Assembly: GCF_002154225.1 (NCBI RefSeq)
Contig: NZ_MTSE01000008.1
Location: 124,001-188,000 of the forward strand
DNA from: Hymenobacter crusticola
GTDB lineage: Bacteria > Bacteroidota > Bacteroidia > Cytophagales > Hymenobacteraceae
Length of the DNA stretch: 64,000 nt
Direction of reading: 5' to 3'
Within the stretch, counting starts at the first letter, position 1; each line of letters starts with the position of its first letter. The notes under the pieces are model-generated. The model made no database searches. It was not told the origin of the DNA and saw nothing but the letters and a program-made list of their open reading frames with translations. Below are positions 8,455 to 16,653 of this stretch, in pieces. A program made the position numbers and the translations under genes.

Positions 8455-9141
8455 ATGGTCTCCTTCAAACAACTTCGTCAGCTTATGAAAACGCAAGGAA
8501 GCGGCACGATTGCCAGCCAGCAACACGTAGTGAGTTCCTTTACCCGCCTCCACCTCAGCGTGCGTGGCACGGTGGAGCTTTACCAAGGCCTTGAGGAAAA
8601 AGTAGTTGTAGAAGCCGATGATAACCTGCTCGACTACGTGCAGGTGGTCAACTCCGGCCGCACGCTCTACGTGACCAGTGAAAACAAGCTGCGGGCGCCG
8701 GCCTTCACTCGCCTGCGCGTGCAAGTGTACTTGCGCCAGCTCGATGAGCTCTATATTGCCTCCCAAGGCGCTGTGGTGTGCGCAACGCCGTTAGTGGCGG
8801 CCGAGTCGCTGACGATCAAAGTGTACGCGCAGGGCGATACGGCGCTCCATATCGTTGCTCCCAAGCTGGCGCTCACGGCGGCCAGCCAGGGCAACCTGAG
8901 CGTCGCCGGCCAAGCAGATGAGGTAGTCATTAAGCTAGCCAGCGAAGGCAACTTCGACGGCCGCGACTTGCGCGCTCAGCACCTGCGCCTGCGCAATATG
9001 TCGGAGGGCAACATCGACTTGTACGCCGAGCAGACCATTGCCCTTACCCACCTAGGGCAGGGCTACATTCATTACGGTGGCTCCGCCCGGCTCGCCGACG
9101 TGCACCAGTACGGGGCCGGTGAAATCTGCCACGTAGCCTAG
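8455..9141 (+). CDS. GIN-domain (DUF2807) putative adhesin-like protein
   Basis: A 228-residue protein. From about residue 25 it shows the repetitive beta pattern of the head GIN domain (DUF2807): FTRLHLSVRGTVELYQG, VVVEADDNLLDYV, LRVQVYLRQLDELYIASQG, then repeated SEGN/SQGN turns ending GAGEICHVA. Such domains form right-handed beta-helix-like sheets and are usually in exported or lipid-anchored surface proteins. No signal peptide or lipobox is visible here, which is unusual. An alternative ATG at 8485 (MKTQGSGTIA) would remove ten residues but does not create one. The stop is 9 bp before the next, frameshifted ORF, so the genes 8211-9603 probably form one transcription unit. Role unknown. 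Confidence 0.8.
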   Translation: MVSFKQLRQLMKTQGSGTIASQQHVVSSFTRLHLSVRGTVELYQGLEEKVVVEADDNLLDYVQVVNSGRTLYVTSENKLRAPAFTRLRVQVYLRQLDELYIASQGAVVCATPLVAAESLTIKVYAQGDTALHIVAPKLALTAASQGNLSVAGQADEVVIKLASEGNFDGRDLRAQHLRLRNMSEGNIDLYAEQTIALTHLGQGYIHYGGSARLADVHQYGAGEICHVA

Positions 9142-9149
9142 CTAACCTT

Positions 9150-9603
9150 ATGACTGCCAAACGAATCTTGCTAGTGGGTAAACGCCCACGACTTTGACCT
9201 GATCGGGCTAGGAGGCGGGCTTGAGCAACCGGAGCGCCAAGCCCTGACGGCGGAGTTTCGGCGTTGTAACCCCACGGTGGAAGTGGTGGATTTGGTCGCG
9301 CCGCTCGTGGTAGAACAATTGCGCTATCATATCCAAAAAGTGGCCGCGCCGCTATTGTCCGACTTAAAAGCGCGCGTGCTACGCGAAGTAGAAATCAGCT
9401 TTAGCGTGGCGGAAGCGTGCACGCTGGAAGCTAGACTGTACCACTACAATCCGCAGCCAGTGATGCAAGTAGTATTTGTCGGGGAGGTGCCACGGGGGCT
9501 AAATATGCTGGAAATCAGTAAAAGCCTGCTAGGTGCCGGACCAAACTTTGTGGCGCTACAAACAAAGACCGGCGAGATTCTCGCCGGTCGGGTTGGTGGA
9601 TAG
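9150..9603 (+). pseudogene. Frameshifted ORF, about 150 residues, unknown family
   Basis: An ATG at 9150 opens MTAKRILLVG and then hits a stop after six more codons. In the neighbouring frame coding continues without a stop: NAHDFDLIGLGGGLEQPERQ, then VEVVDLVAPLVVEQLRYHIQ, to the stop at 9601-9603. Removing one A from the AAA at about 9179-9182 joins the two halves as LVGNAHDF. The start lies 9 bp after the GIN gene, where an operon partner would begin. The lesion may be a real inactivating insertion or a base-calling error. The last codons form a perfect 10-bp hairpin (9567-9589). The protein family was not recognised. Confidence 0.7.
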
Positions 9604-9623
9604 CCTTGGCAACGCTGCTTGCC

Positions 9624-10076
9624 TTACTTCATCTTTTGTTCTAACAAGGCCGTTACGTCTGGCTTGCCAGCTTCTTTGGCTAAGGCCAAGGCATCTTTGC
9701 CATCGTCGTCTTTGACTTTGGCATCGGCGCCGCTGGCTAGCAGAAACTCTACCACGGCCTTATGGCCTTTGCTCGCCGCCGTCATGAGCGCGGTAGCTTT
9801 GAAGGCATCCGCCTGATTTACTTGCGCTTTGTGCTTCAGCAGGAGCTTGACCATATCTAGGTTGCCACTACCCGCGGCGGTGATGAGGTAGGTGGTCGGC
9901 ACGCCCGGTACAATCTCGATGGTGGTGTTGGGATTAGCGCCCGCCACTAACAATGGCTCGGCGGCGGCGGCATTGTTTTTCATAATGGCCGCGAAAAGCT
10001 CTTTATTTTGAGATTGGCCTTTCGTAACGAGTGTAAAACACAAAAGCGTAGCAACAAGTAGTATACTTTTTTTCAT
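9624..10076 (-). CDS. Secreted/periplasmic ankyrin-repeat protein
   Basis: A 150-residue precursor. MKKSILLVATLLCFTLVTKG is a signal peptide. The mature part holds about three to four ankyrin repeats: NKELFAAIMKNNAAAAEPLLVAGANPN, TTYLITAAGSGNLDMVKLLLKHKAQVN, ATALMTAASKGHKAVVEFLLASGADAK and GKDALALAKEAGKPDVTALL. Ankyrin repeats mediate protein binding, and small periplasmic versions are common in Bacteroidota. The start at 10076 was chosen over 10100 because it yields a canonical signal peptide. A TACTTTTG box (10109-10116, minus strand) is a possible -7 element without a good -33 partner. Confidence 0.9.
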   Translation of the reverse strand: MKKSILLVATLLCFTLVTKGQSQNKELFAAIMKNNAAAAEPLLVAGANPNTTIEIVPGVPTTYLITAAGSGNLDMVKLLLKHKAQVNQADAFKATALMTAASKGHKAVVEFLLASGADAKVKDDDGKDALALAKEAGKPDVTALLEQKMK

Positions 10077-10282
10077 TTTTAGTGTATAGGAATAAGCCAA
10101 ATTTTCGGCAAAAGTAAAAACAAAAACCAGAAAATGGATTCTACCTCATACACTACCGGCAAAGCAGCCATATAGCGAGCAGTAGAAGCCGAAAAAAGGC
10201 TTGCCCCTTGCAATAAGCGTGCTGCGTTAGCCTGTAGCTAACGTTATAGGAGCTGTACTTAATCTTTTTACTCTAGGTTCTT

Positions 10283-10873
10283 CTAAGCCAATGCCTTGGC
10301 GACAAGCGCTTGCGCTGAAGGAGGTAAATCCAATTCCAGGGCTAGCTGATGCCCGCGGGGCGTCATCTTGCGCCACGTCTTTTGTACAATATCGATTACC
10401 TTTTCTTCGGGGTACTGACTGGCAAAATCGAGAAAGTAATACTCCAGAAAGACCAAGCAGATAACGTCTTCTAGCAGCTGCATCTCGGGGTCCGTTTTCA
10501 GCTGTTGCTTTTGGAGGAGTTGCTGCACGCGGTCAATCGTTTCGGGTTCGTAGCCAGCGGCTTCTAAGATTTGGCCGGCTAGCTCGGCGTGCAGACGCTT
10601 GAGACTGTTGCGCCACTTATGGTAGCCTGCCGTGTCCATCGTAAAGGCGTTGCGGGGAATGCTCCAGCGCCGAATGTGCTGACAGCGGGCGGCCAGTTGC
10701 AAGGCTTCCGGGGCATCGGGCGCCACCCGACCTAGGCAGGCACTCATGCGCTGAGCGTACAACACCTCTTTGGGGTAGGGCTTGCCGTCGGCAATTTCTA
10801 CGTTAGGATCTTCGCTATTGGCTTCGTCGAAGCGACGAATAGCTTCCTCAAACCGGGCTTTGTCAGCAATCAT
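10283..10873 (-). CDS. DUF4202 domain protein
   Basis: A 196-residue cytosolic protein that matches DUF4202 by its conserved blocks: FDEANSEDPN near the N-terminus, KEVLYAQRMSACLGRVAPDA, AARCQHIRRWSIPRNAFTMD, TAGYHKWRNSLKRLHAELAG and LLEDVICLVFLEYYFLDFA. The His/Asp/Glu-rich helical pattern resembles HD-like domains, but no enzymatic role is established. The start MIADKARFEEA at 10873 was preferred. The longer frame from 11038 would run into the 3' end of the upstream symporter gene and has a basic, non-conserved leader. It lies 88 bp downstream of that gene on the same strand and is probably co-transcribed. Confidence 0.85.
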   Translation of the reverse strand: MIADKARFEEAIRRFDEANSEDPNVEIADGKPYPKEVLYAQRMSACLGRVAPDAPEALQLAARCQHIRRWSIPRNAFTMDTAGYHKWRNSLKRLHAELAGQILEAAGYEPETIDRVQQLLQKQQLKTDPEMQLLEDVICLVFLEYYFLDFASQYPEEKVIDIVQKTWRKMTPRGHQLALELDLPPSAQALVAKALA

Positions 10874-10961
10874 AAGGCACAACCGTTTGGGGCAATTTAA
10901 ACAAGTAGCGCGGACTTTGCAGTCCGCGCCGTGCCGAAACGAAGCTAGGTGACTACGCTGC

Positions 10962-12029
10962 CTAGGAAGGCAACGCGACTGGTTGCGCCGCGGCTTGCTC
11001 GACCTTCCGGCCCTGCGCGCGGGCGATGATGCTGGCAATCAGGATCTGAATGGCGTGGTAGAGCATGAGGGGCAACAACAGCGCGCCCGTGGCGGCCGTG
11101 CTCGGAAAGAGTAGGTTGGCCATCACGGTACCGTGCACCAACGACTTTTTGGAGCCACAAAACACGGCCGTAATTCGGTCTTCGTGGCTAAAGCCGAGCA
11201 ACCGGCAAACCAGCGTAACGAGGCCATATACCAGGAAAAACAGGCCCGCCATACCTAGGCTCAACGCCGCAATACCGAGGGCGCTGTAGCCCTCGAACAC
11301 GTGGCGCGCGAAGGATTCGCAAAAGGCCGTATACACAATGAGCAGAATCACAAACTGGTCGGAGAGGCGCAGGGCGTTGCTGTGCCGGGCGGCAAACGCG
11401 CCGAAGCGGGCGTTGAGCAGCACACCCGCCACCACGGGCAGCACCACCTGCAACAGCAAGTCGGTGATTAAGCCACCTAGGTTGACGCCGCCGGTATCGG
11501 TGTTGAGCACCAGGCTTGTGAGTAGCGGTGTGGCCACAATACCAATGAGGCTGGAAATACTAGCGTTGAAGATGGCCGCCGGAATGTTGCCGCCGGCAAT
11601 GGACACCATCACCACCGAAGTGGAAACCGTGGAAGGCAGCGTCGTTAGAAAGAAGATACTGCTCCACAGCGTAGCGTTTTCTTCGTGCGCGAAAAAGGGC
11701 CGGGCTGCTAGCGCCAGCAGCGGAAATAGCACAAACGTGGTAAGCTGCACCAGCACGTGCAGGCGCCAGTTGCGCATGCCCGCCCGCAGCTTGTCTAGAC
11801 TCAGGCGGAGGCCATAGAAAAAGAAAATCAGCCCGACGCCGAACGTGGTGATTTGGTGCCACGGAATGGGGCTCTCGTCGCTGCCGATGCTGGGGGCTAG
11901 GTAGGCTAGTCCCACCGCGCCGGCTAGCGCCAGCAGAAACGGATCGAGCCCAACACGGGCAAGCAGCGCCGAAAAGGGATTGGTAGGACTAGATTTGGTA
12001 GGGGGGGTAGGGGTGTTAGAAGTAGGCAT
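10962..12029 (-). CDS. Bile acid:sodium symporter-family (SBF-like, YfeH type) membrane protein
   Basis: A 355-residue polytopic membrane protein with about nine to ten hydrophobic helices. The segments FFLTTLPSTVSTSVVMVSIAGGNIPAAIFN and CGSKKSLVHGTVMANLLFP are typical of the SBF-like family (E. coli YfeH type), where they form the crossed substrate- and sodium-binding regions. Substrate of bacterial YfeH-like proteins is uncertain: organic anions or arsenite-like compounds have been proposed for relatives. The N-terminal 20 residues are Thr/Pro/Ser-rich. It precedes DUF4202 on the same strand, separated from the upstream iron-uptake group by a strong terminator (12064-12106). Confidence 0.88.
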   Translation of the reverse strand: MPTSNTPTPPTKSSPTNPFSALLARVGLDPFLLALAGAVGLAYLAPSIGSDESPIPWHQITTFGVGLIFFFYGLRLSLDKLRAGMRNWRLHVLVQLTTFVLFPLLALAARPFFAHEENATLWSSIFFLTTLPSTVSTSVVMVSIAGGNIPAAIFNASISSLIGIVATPLLTSLVLNTDTGGVNLGGLITDLLLQVVLPVVAGVLLNARFGAFAARHSNALRLSDQFVILLIVYTAFCESFARHVFEGYSALGIAALSLGMAGLFFLVYGLVTLVCRLLGFSHEDRITAVFCGSKKSLVHGTVMANLLFPSTAATGALLLPLMLYHAIQILIASIIARAQGRKVEQAAAQPVALPS

Positions 12030-12063
12030 GCACTATCGTACGGCGCCAATTATCAAGCGGTTG

Positions 12064-12106
12064 AAAAACCCCGCGCCGCACTAGGTTAACCCAATGCGGC
12101 GCGGGG
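12064..12106 (-). terminator. Strong terminator after DUF3861 gene
   Basis: A perfect 12-bp GC-rich stem (12069-12080 with 12095-12106, loop containing CTAGGTTAAC) is followed on the minus strand by TTTTT (12064-12068). It closes the TonB receptor / PepSY / DUF3861 group before the symporter gene. Confidence 0.88.
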
Positions 12107-12132
12107 TGTTCAAGATAAAACCTAGGTTGATA

Positions 12133-12438
12133 CTACTGCGGATGCTGATTTAAGGCTTTGAGCTTCATGATTAAGTCGCGGAAAGCACCGTGAAAATCAA
12201 CGAATAAGGGGTTGTCGCGGTAGGCAAGCTGGGCGTTGCTGAGCAGCTTCACGCCCAAGGCTAGCGAAGCCGCATTCTGGGCGTCGAGTCCCGAGTTTTG
12301 CTGCACCTTCTCCAGAATCTCGAACAAGTTATCATGGTTCGTGAAGGTGTAGGTGAACGACTCGTGGGGCGTGTTCTCCGCGTTAGCGTCTGCTAGGTGC
12401 TCTAGGGTGAGCCGGTACTCGTGGTGTCGTTTAGCCAT
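12133..12438 (-). CDS. DUF3861 family protein
   Basis: A 101-residue cytosolic protein: KRHHEYRLTLEHLADANAEN, FTYTFTNHDNLFEILEKVQQ, DAQNAASLALGVKLLSNAQL and KNPLF-like NPLFVDFHGAFRDLIMKLKAL. These are the conserved blocks of DUF3861, short proteins of unknown function in Proteobacteria and Bacteroidota. It lies 36 bp after the PepSY gene on the same strand and ends before a strong terminator, so it is probably the last gene of the iron-uptake transcription unit. What it does there is unknown. Confidence 0.85.
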   Translation of the reverse strand: MAKRHHEYRLTLEHLADANAENTPHESFTYTFTNHDNLFEILEKVQQNSGLDAQNAASLALGVKLLSNAQLAYRDNPLFVDFHGAFRDLIMKLKALNQHPQ

Positions 12439-12474
12439 TAGAAATGATGTTGAAAAAAGAGCAGCGAGGAGTTG

Positions 12475-13779
12475 CTATGACAACGCAACGGCCAGCGGCT
12501 TCTGTTGTTTTTTCTTGCTCTTGTTGGTGCGGTTCCACCACAAGATGGTACCCGTGATGGGGAAGGTGGCGCCGAGAAGCACAATGACAAAAGCTAGGAT
12601 CTTGGTAGGCAAGCCGAAAATAGCGCCGGTGTGCACGGGTTTAAATAGCCCGCGGATCTTCTGGCCGGCCGGGCGCTCCGCGTAAGCCTGCTGGCGCAGA
12701 ATCTTCCCCGAATATTGGTCGAGGTACACCTCATCGGTGGCGTTTTCGGTGGGAGCGCCGGGGCGGAGCATGGCCACGCGGATGCTGCCGGTGGGCTCCT
12801 TGGGTAGCTGGACGGAGAAGCTTTCTGCATCAGGCGCTTGCTGGCGGGCAAAAGCTAGCACGGCGTCGGCGGCTATGGTAGCGCCCGTGCCCGCGGCTCC
12901 CGACGTAGGCGGCTCTGGCCGCTGCTGAGGCGAATGGGTGAGTGTGTTGATGGTCTTGGTAACCCAATCGAACGACATGCCGACGCCCGTAATGGCCATG
13001 ATGAACAAGAACAGGGAAGTGTAAAACCCGAGCACAATGTGGAAGTCATGGTTCAGGCGCTTCCAGCTGCTGCCCCATTTGATCGTCAGGCGTTGGCTGA
13101 ACATACGGCGCGCAGTAGGCCACCACAGAATCAGCCCCGTACCTAGGATAAACAGGAAAAAGATGGAGTTGATACCCATCACCGTTTTGCCCACACGCCC
13201 GGCCACTAGCCCCCGGTGAATCTGCTCGATGGTATGAAAGAACGACTCCCGTGGGTTTATCTCGCCAAGCACAGCGCCGGTATAGGGGTTTACAAACACC
13301 CGCGGGCCGTTGTCGCCGCCGCGGCCGCCTTTGCCACCCGGTCCGCCGGGGCCACCTTGACCTGGGCGGCCCTCTCCGCGCTGTTCGCCCTGCTGGCCAC
13401 GGGCGCCTTCACCCCGGTTTTCACCCCGTTGCTGACTCGTGGCCTGCCCTGGCCCTTCCCGGCGGCGCTCGTCTTGGCCAGCGCCGCCTGGGCCGCCTGG
13501 CGCGCCCGCTAGGCTCACTTCCATCGTGCGCGTGGGGTCGGCGTACACCTTCATCCCGCTGATTTTAGCCTTGGGCTTGTAGGCGCGCACCGCATCTGAA
13601 ATCTGCGCTAGCGTCAGGCGGGGCGTTGTAGCGGCCTCTACAAAGTAGCGCTCAGGGTGCAAGGCTTGCTCTATCTCTTTCTCGAATACCATGAGGGCAC
13701 CCGTAAGGCACACCATCACCAGAAACAGCCCCGAAACCAAGCCTAGGTACAGGTGAATGCGGCGAAAAAAGACTTTCAT
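12475..13779 (-). CDS. PepSY-domain membrane protein (PiuB-like), iron-uptake associated
   Basis: A 434-residue inner-membrane protein. Transmembrane helices are visible at about 10-32, 195-217, 245-270 and near the C-terminus (IFGLPTKILAFVIVLLGATFPITGTILWW). Periplasmic PepSY-type segments follow helix 1 (LHPERYFVEAATTPRLTLAQ) and include VFVNPYTGAVLGEINPRESF and the HxxHRGL-like IHRGLVAGRVG. PepSY-associated proteins next to TonB siderophore receptors are believed to help reduce or release siderophore iron in the periplasm. Residues 92-159 are an unusual Gly/Arg/Gln/Glu/Pro-rich low-complexity insert in the first periplasmic loop. The gene follows the receptor by 119 bp and precedes DUF3861. 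Confidence 0.9.
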   Translation of the reverse strand: MKVFFRRIHLYLGLVSGLFLVMVCLTGALMVFEKEIEQALHPERYFVEAATTPRLTLAQISDAVRAYKPKAKISGMKVYADPTRTMEVSLAGAPGGPGGAGQDERRREGPGQATSQQRGENRGEGARGQQGEQRGEGRPGQGGPGGPGGKGGRGGDNGPRVFVNPYTGAVLGEINPRESFFHTIEQIHRGLVAGRVGKTVMGINSIFFLFILGTGLILWWPTARRMFSQRLTIKWGSSWKRLNHDFHIVLGFYTSLFLFIMAITGVGMSFDWVTKTINTLTHSPQQRPEPPTSGAAGTGATIAADAVLAFARQQAPDAESFSVQLPKEPTGSIRVAMLRPGAPTENATDEVYLDQYSGKILRQQAYAERPAGQKIRGLFKPVHTGAIFGLPTKILAFVIVLLGATFPITGTILWWNRTNKSKKKQQKPLAVALS

Positions 13780-13837
13780 AGGAGAGGGGCTGAGTAGCTA
13801 AATAACTGAAGGGAACAGGCCAGGGCTTTTGCAATTA

Positions 13838-13867
13838 ACCCACCGGACAACGAAGTGCCCGGTGGGT
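13838..13867 (-). other. Intercistronic hairpin between TonB receptor and PepSY genes
   Basis: ACCCACCGG and CCGGTGGGT form a 9-bp stem with a 12-base loop (GCACTTCGTTGT on the minus strand). No T run follows, so it is more likely an mRNA-stabilising or partial attenuation structure that lowers expression of the downstream PepSY gene than a full terminator. Confidence 0.6.
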
Positions 13868-13898
13868 ATAGCGTGTGAGGAAATGCTTGCGGGAAAGC

Positions 13899-16403
13899 TT
13901 ACAGTTTGTAAGATACAGTAGCTTGGAAGTTACGTGGCGCGATGGGGTTCACGCTGTTGTCGTCGTGCAAGTTATAGCTCAGTTCGTCGAGGATGTTGGC
14001 TAGCTTGAGGCGCACCGTGAAGCGGTTGTAGTTGTAACCTAGCGAAGCATCGAACAGCATATAGTCGGGAATGGAAATGAGCTTGAACGCATCCGCCGAC
14101 GCCGCAATTGGCTTGCCATTCACGAAGGTGCGCGGGTTGCGGCCCGCTATTTTATCACCCACGTAGTACCCCGTCACGCCGGCGGTCAGGCCTTTGAAGA
14201 AGGTATTGTCGCCGAAGGAGTTGCTGAAGTTGTAGAACAAGCTCAGGTTGGCGGTGTGCGCGGGGTTGTAGCGCAGGCGGCTGCCGTTTTCGTAGAGGTT
14301 GCTCTTGGTGTAAGCCGTGTTGTTGTAGCTATAGCCCGCAATAAACGTCCACCCTAGGTACGGCTTGCTTTGCACGTCCAGTTCCACGCCTTTGCTAGTC
14401 ACTTGGCCCGCTAGCTCCTGAGCCGTCGGGATATTAACGTTGTAGTTTGGGGCGCCCGGCAGAATCGTCTGCGACTGGTTGCTGTTCACGATCTTATACG
14501 CCGTTACGTTGGCCGAGAGCAAGCCGTGGAACAGGTCGTTCTTGATGCCTACTTCGTACTGGTCGATGATAGAAGGAGCTAGGTTCTGCCCCGTCGCATC
14601 GATGCCAGAATTGGGCGAGAAGGAGTTGGAGTACGAGGCAAACAGCGACGTATTTTTCACCGGCTGGTACACCAAGCCGAAGCGGGGCGAGAAGGCGTTG
14701 TCGTAGCGGCGGTTTTCAACCACGGTGGTGGCGCTACCTTGCTTGTAGGTGTACACGTCGCTGGGCGTTTCCTGGTAGCTCCAGCGCACGCCCACCAGGG
14801 CCTTTAGTTTGTCGCTGAGGCTCAGCAGATCTTGCACGTAGAAACCCGCGCGGCGGGTGTTGCCCTTGGTAAGCGTGTTGCGCAACAGTTCATCGTAGCC
14901 GCCCACGCGGGTGCGGGGCTGCCGCAGCTCCGTGTTGCGGTTGAAGACGTTGATGGAATCGTAAACGGCACTTGTATAGGCCAGGGTATTGGTGTTGTAT
15001 TGGTCGGCATCGGCCCCGATGAGCAACGTATGACCTAGGAAACCAGTGCGGAAGGTGCCGCTCAGGTCAACTTCGGCTAAGTAATAGTTCTCGGCGGTTT
15101 GGGTGCGCTGCAAGCTGCGCTGCCAGTCGCCGTAGTATTGGCCGGGCTTCGCTACAATGCCGATGGGGCGGGAAGCACTGCGGAGCTGGTTGTCATAGCG
15201 TTGAAAGCCGGCCACGGTGCGCAGCTGCCAAGCGTCGGTGAGGTGCGTGGTGAGGGTAGCCGTCGCGCTGGTTTGCGTGGTAGCGTTCTTCGCATCCGAC
15301 GTGTTCAGGAACCGGCTGCGCGACTCTTGAATCTCGTAGTTGATAGCCCCAATGCCGAAGTCAGGCGTGCGATGGTCGCGTAGGTAGTCGCCCTCTAACA
15401 CCAAGCTAGTCTTAGGCGTGAGCTTGAAAAGCAGCGAAGGATTCACGTACACGCGGTTTGACTTCACTCCGTCGCGGTAGCTGTCGGCGCGCTCGTAAGT
15501 GCCGTTGAGGCGAAATGCTACTTTGTCGCTCTGGCCTACGGCACCGTACACATCAAAGATCGGCTTCACCAGGCCAAAGCTGCCGGCGCGAAGGCTCACC
15601 GAGCCGCCTCGCTCAAACCTAGGTTTCTTGGTCACGAGGTTCAGCACGCCGCCAGGACCCACGTTGCCGTACAGAATGGCCGCGCTGCCTTTTAGCACTT
15701 CCATGCTTTCGAGGGAGCTAGCTTCGGGCATCACGCCGTTATTAAAGCGCACTCCATTTTTAAAGGTATTGTTGCTGTTGTAGGCAAAACCACGGCTACC
15801 TAGCTCTTCCTGCGTGCCGCCAGTGGCGCTGGTTACGTAGATGCCGCTCACGTTCACAATGGCGTCGCTGAGACGCAGTACTTGCTGTTGCTCAAGTGTT
15901 TCCTGGTTTACGGTGACCACGCTCTGCGGCAAGTCGAAGGGGCGGATGGGCATTTTGCCCACGCCCGTCGGCCGCTGGTTGATGGTACGCGTCTCGGTCA
16001 CGGTTACTTCCGAAAGCTGCTGGGCGCTTTGGGCGAGCTGCACGGTGGGCAGCGTAGTGGTTTCGCCCGCCGTTACGGTTACGTTGAACTCCTGGGGGGC
16101 AACCCCGAGGTAGCTCACGACCAGCACGTGGCTCCCGGCCGGCACCGCCAACCGAAAGCGACCATCTACCCCCGTGTTGGTGCCGAATGAAGAACCCTTT
16201 ATCAGGATGCCAACTTGCTCGGCGGGCTGGCCATCACTCGTCGTCACCTTCCCCGCAATGATTCCCTTGTTCTTGTCCGGTACGTCTGCGTAGTGGACGC
16301 TACTTGCAGGCGGTGTAACCATCGCTAGCTCATGCTGAGCCTGAATGGTCAGGGGCAAACCTAGTAAGCAAAGGAAAGGCAGGATAGGGGTAGAAGAGGG
16401 CAT
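13899..16403 (-). CDS. TonB-dependent siderophore receptor
   Basis: An 834-residue outer-membrane receptor. It has a signal peptide (MPSSTPILPFLCLLGLPLTIQAQ). A carboxypeptidase-regulatory-like beta domain follows at about 45-125 (IAGKVTTSDGQPAEQVGILI, GRFRLAVPAGSH). The TonB plug follows at about 145-265 (PFDLPQSVVTVNQETLEQQQ, LEVLKGSAAILYG-like MEVLKGSAAILYGNVGPGG). The rest is a 22-strand barrel ending in an aromatic-type YKL terminus. The FDLPQSVVTV box and DAIVNVSGIY are typical of ferric-siderophore receptors (FhuA/FpvA type). A consensus-like promoter (16433-16464) with an operator-like palindrome over the start site (16416-16431) suggests iron-responsive control. Partners are PepSY and DUF3861 downstream. 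No siderophore synthesis genes are in the window. Confidence 0.95.
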   Translation of the reverse strand: MPSSTPILPFLCLLGLPLTIQAQHELAMVTPPASSVHYADVPDKNKGIIAGKVTTSDGQPAEQVGILIKGSSFGTNTGVDGRFRLAVPAGSHVLVVSYLGVAPQEFNVTVTAGETTTLPTVQLAQSAQQLSEVTVTETRTINQRPTGVGKMPIRPFDLPQSVVTVNQETLEQQQVLRLSDAIVNVSGIYVTSATGGTQEELGSRGFAYNSNNTFKNGVRFNNGVMPEASSLESMEVLKGSAAILYGNVGPGGVLNLVTKKPRFERGGSVSLRAGSFGLVKPIFDVYGAVGQSDKVAFRLNGTYERADSYRDGVKSNRVYVNPSLLFKLTPKTSLVLEGDYLRDHRTPDFGIGAINYEIQESRSRFLNTSDAKNATTQTSATATLTTHLTDAWQLRTVAGFQRYDNQLRSASRPIGIVAKPGQYYGDWQRSLQRTQTAENYYLAEVDLSGTFRTGFLGHTLLIGADADQYNTNTLAYTSAVYDSINVFNRNTELRQPRTRVGGYDELLRNTLTKGNTRRAGFYVQDLLSLSDKLKALVGVRWSYQETPSDVYTYKQGSATTVVENRRYDNAFSPRFGLVYQPVKNTSLFASYSNSFSPNSGIDATGQNLAPSIIDQYEVGIKNDLFHGLLSANVTAYKIVNSNQSQTILPGAPNYNVNIPTAQELAGQVTSKGVELDVQSKPYLGWTFIAGYSYNNTAYTKSNLYENGSRLRYNPAHTANLSLFYNFSNSFGDNTFFKGLTAGVTGYYVGDKIAGRNPRTFVNGKPIAASADAFKLISIPDYMLFDASLGYNYNRFTVRLKLANILDELSYNLHDDNSVNPIAPRNFQATVSYKL

Positions 16404-16415
16404 ATGTTTATTTAG

Positions 16416-16431
16416 ACTGTTTAAAAACAGT
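16416..16431. promoter_or_regulatory. Palindrome over TonB-receptor transcription start (candidate iron-repressor operator)
   Basis: ACTGTTT-AA-AAACAGT is a perfect 7-bp inverted repeat placed just downstream of the predicted -7 box of the receptor gene, so it would cover the transcription start. AT-rich palindromes at this position commonly bind metalloregulators of the Fur or DtxR type. The sequence is not a canonical Fur box. Confidence 0.55.
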
Positions 16432-16432
16432 A

Positions 16433-16464
16433 CAAATGAACACGCTATTTAGATTCGCTCAAAA
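16433..16464 (-). promoter_or_regulatory. Bacteroidota-type promoter of TonB-receptor gene
   Basis: Read on the minus strand: TTTTG (16464-16460), 19 bases, TTCATTTG (16440-16433). This fits TTG-N19-21-TAnnTTTG with one mismatch in the -7 box. The start codon lies 30 bp downstream. Confidence 0.6.
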
Positions 16465-16581
16465 TAGCTGCCCGTAATTTTTAAGATTATTTCTAAATAA
16501 GCCGTAGCTGTGCCCGGAATGAATCCAGTAAGTAATTGTATGGTAATGGTTTATAAACAAATTGGTGTTTAATGTAAGATT

Positions 16582-16618
16582 AAAAAAAGAGCGTCTCGGT
16601 GGTTACACCAGACGCTCT
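16582..16618 (-). terminator. Terminator of the luciferase-like monooxygenase gene
   Basis: A perfect 9-bp stem AGAGCGTCT / AGACGCTCT (16588-16596 with 16610-16618) is followed on the minus strand by seven T residues (16582-16588). Confidence 0.9.
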
Positions 16619-16653
16619 TCCCTGCTTTGAAACAAAACAGAATGACTTGTTGC

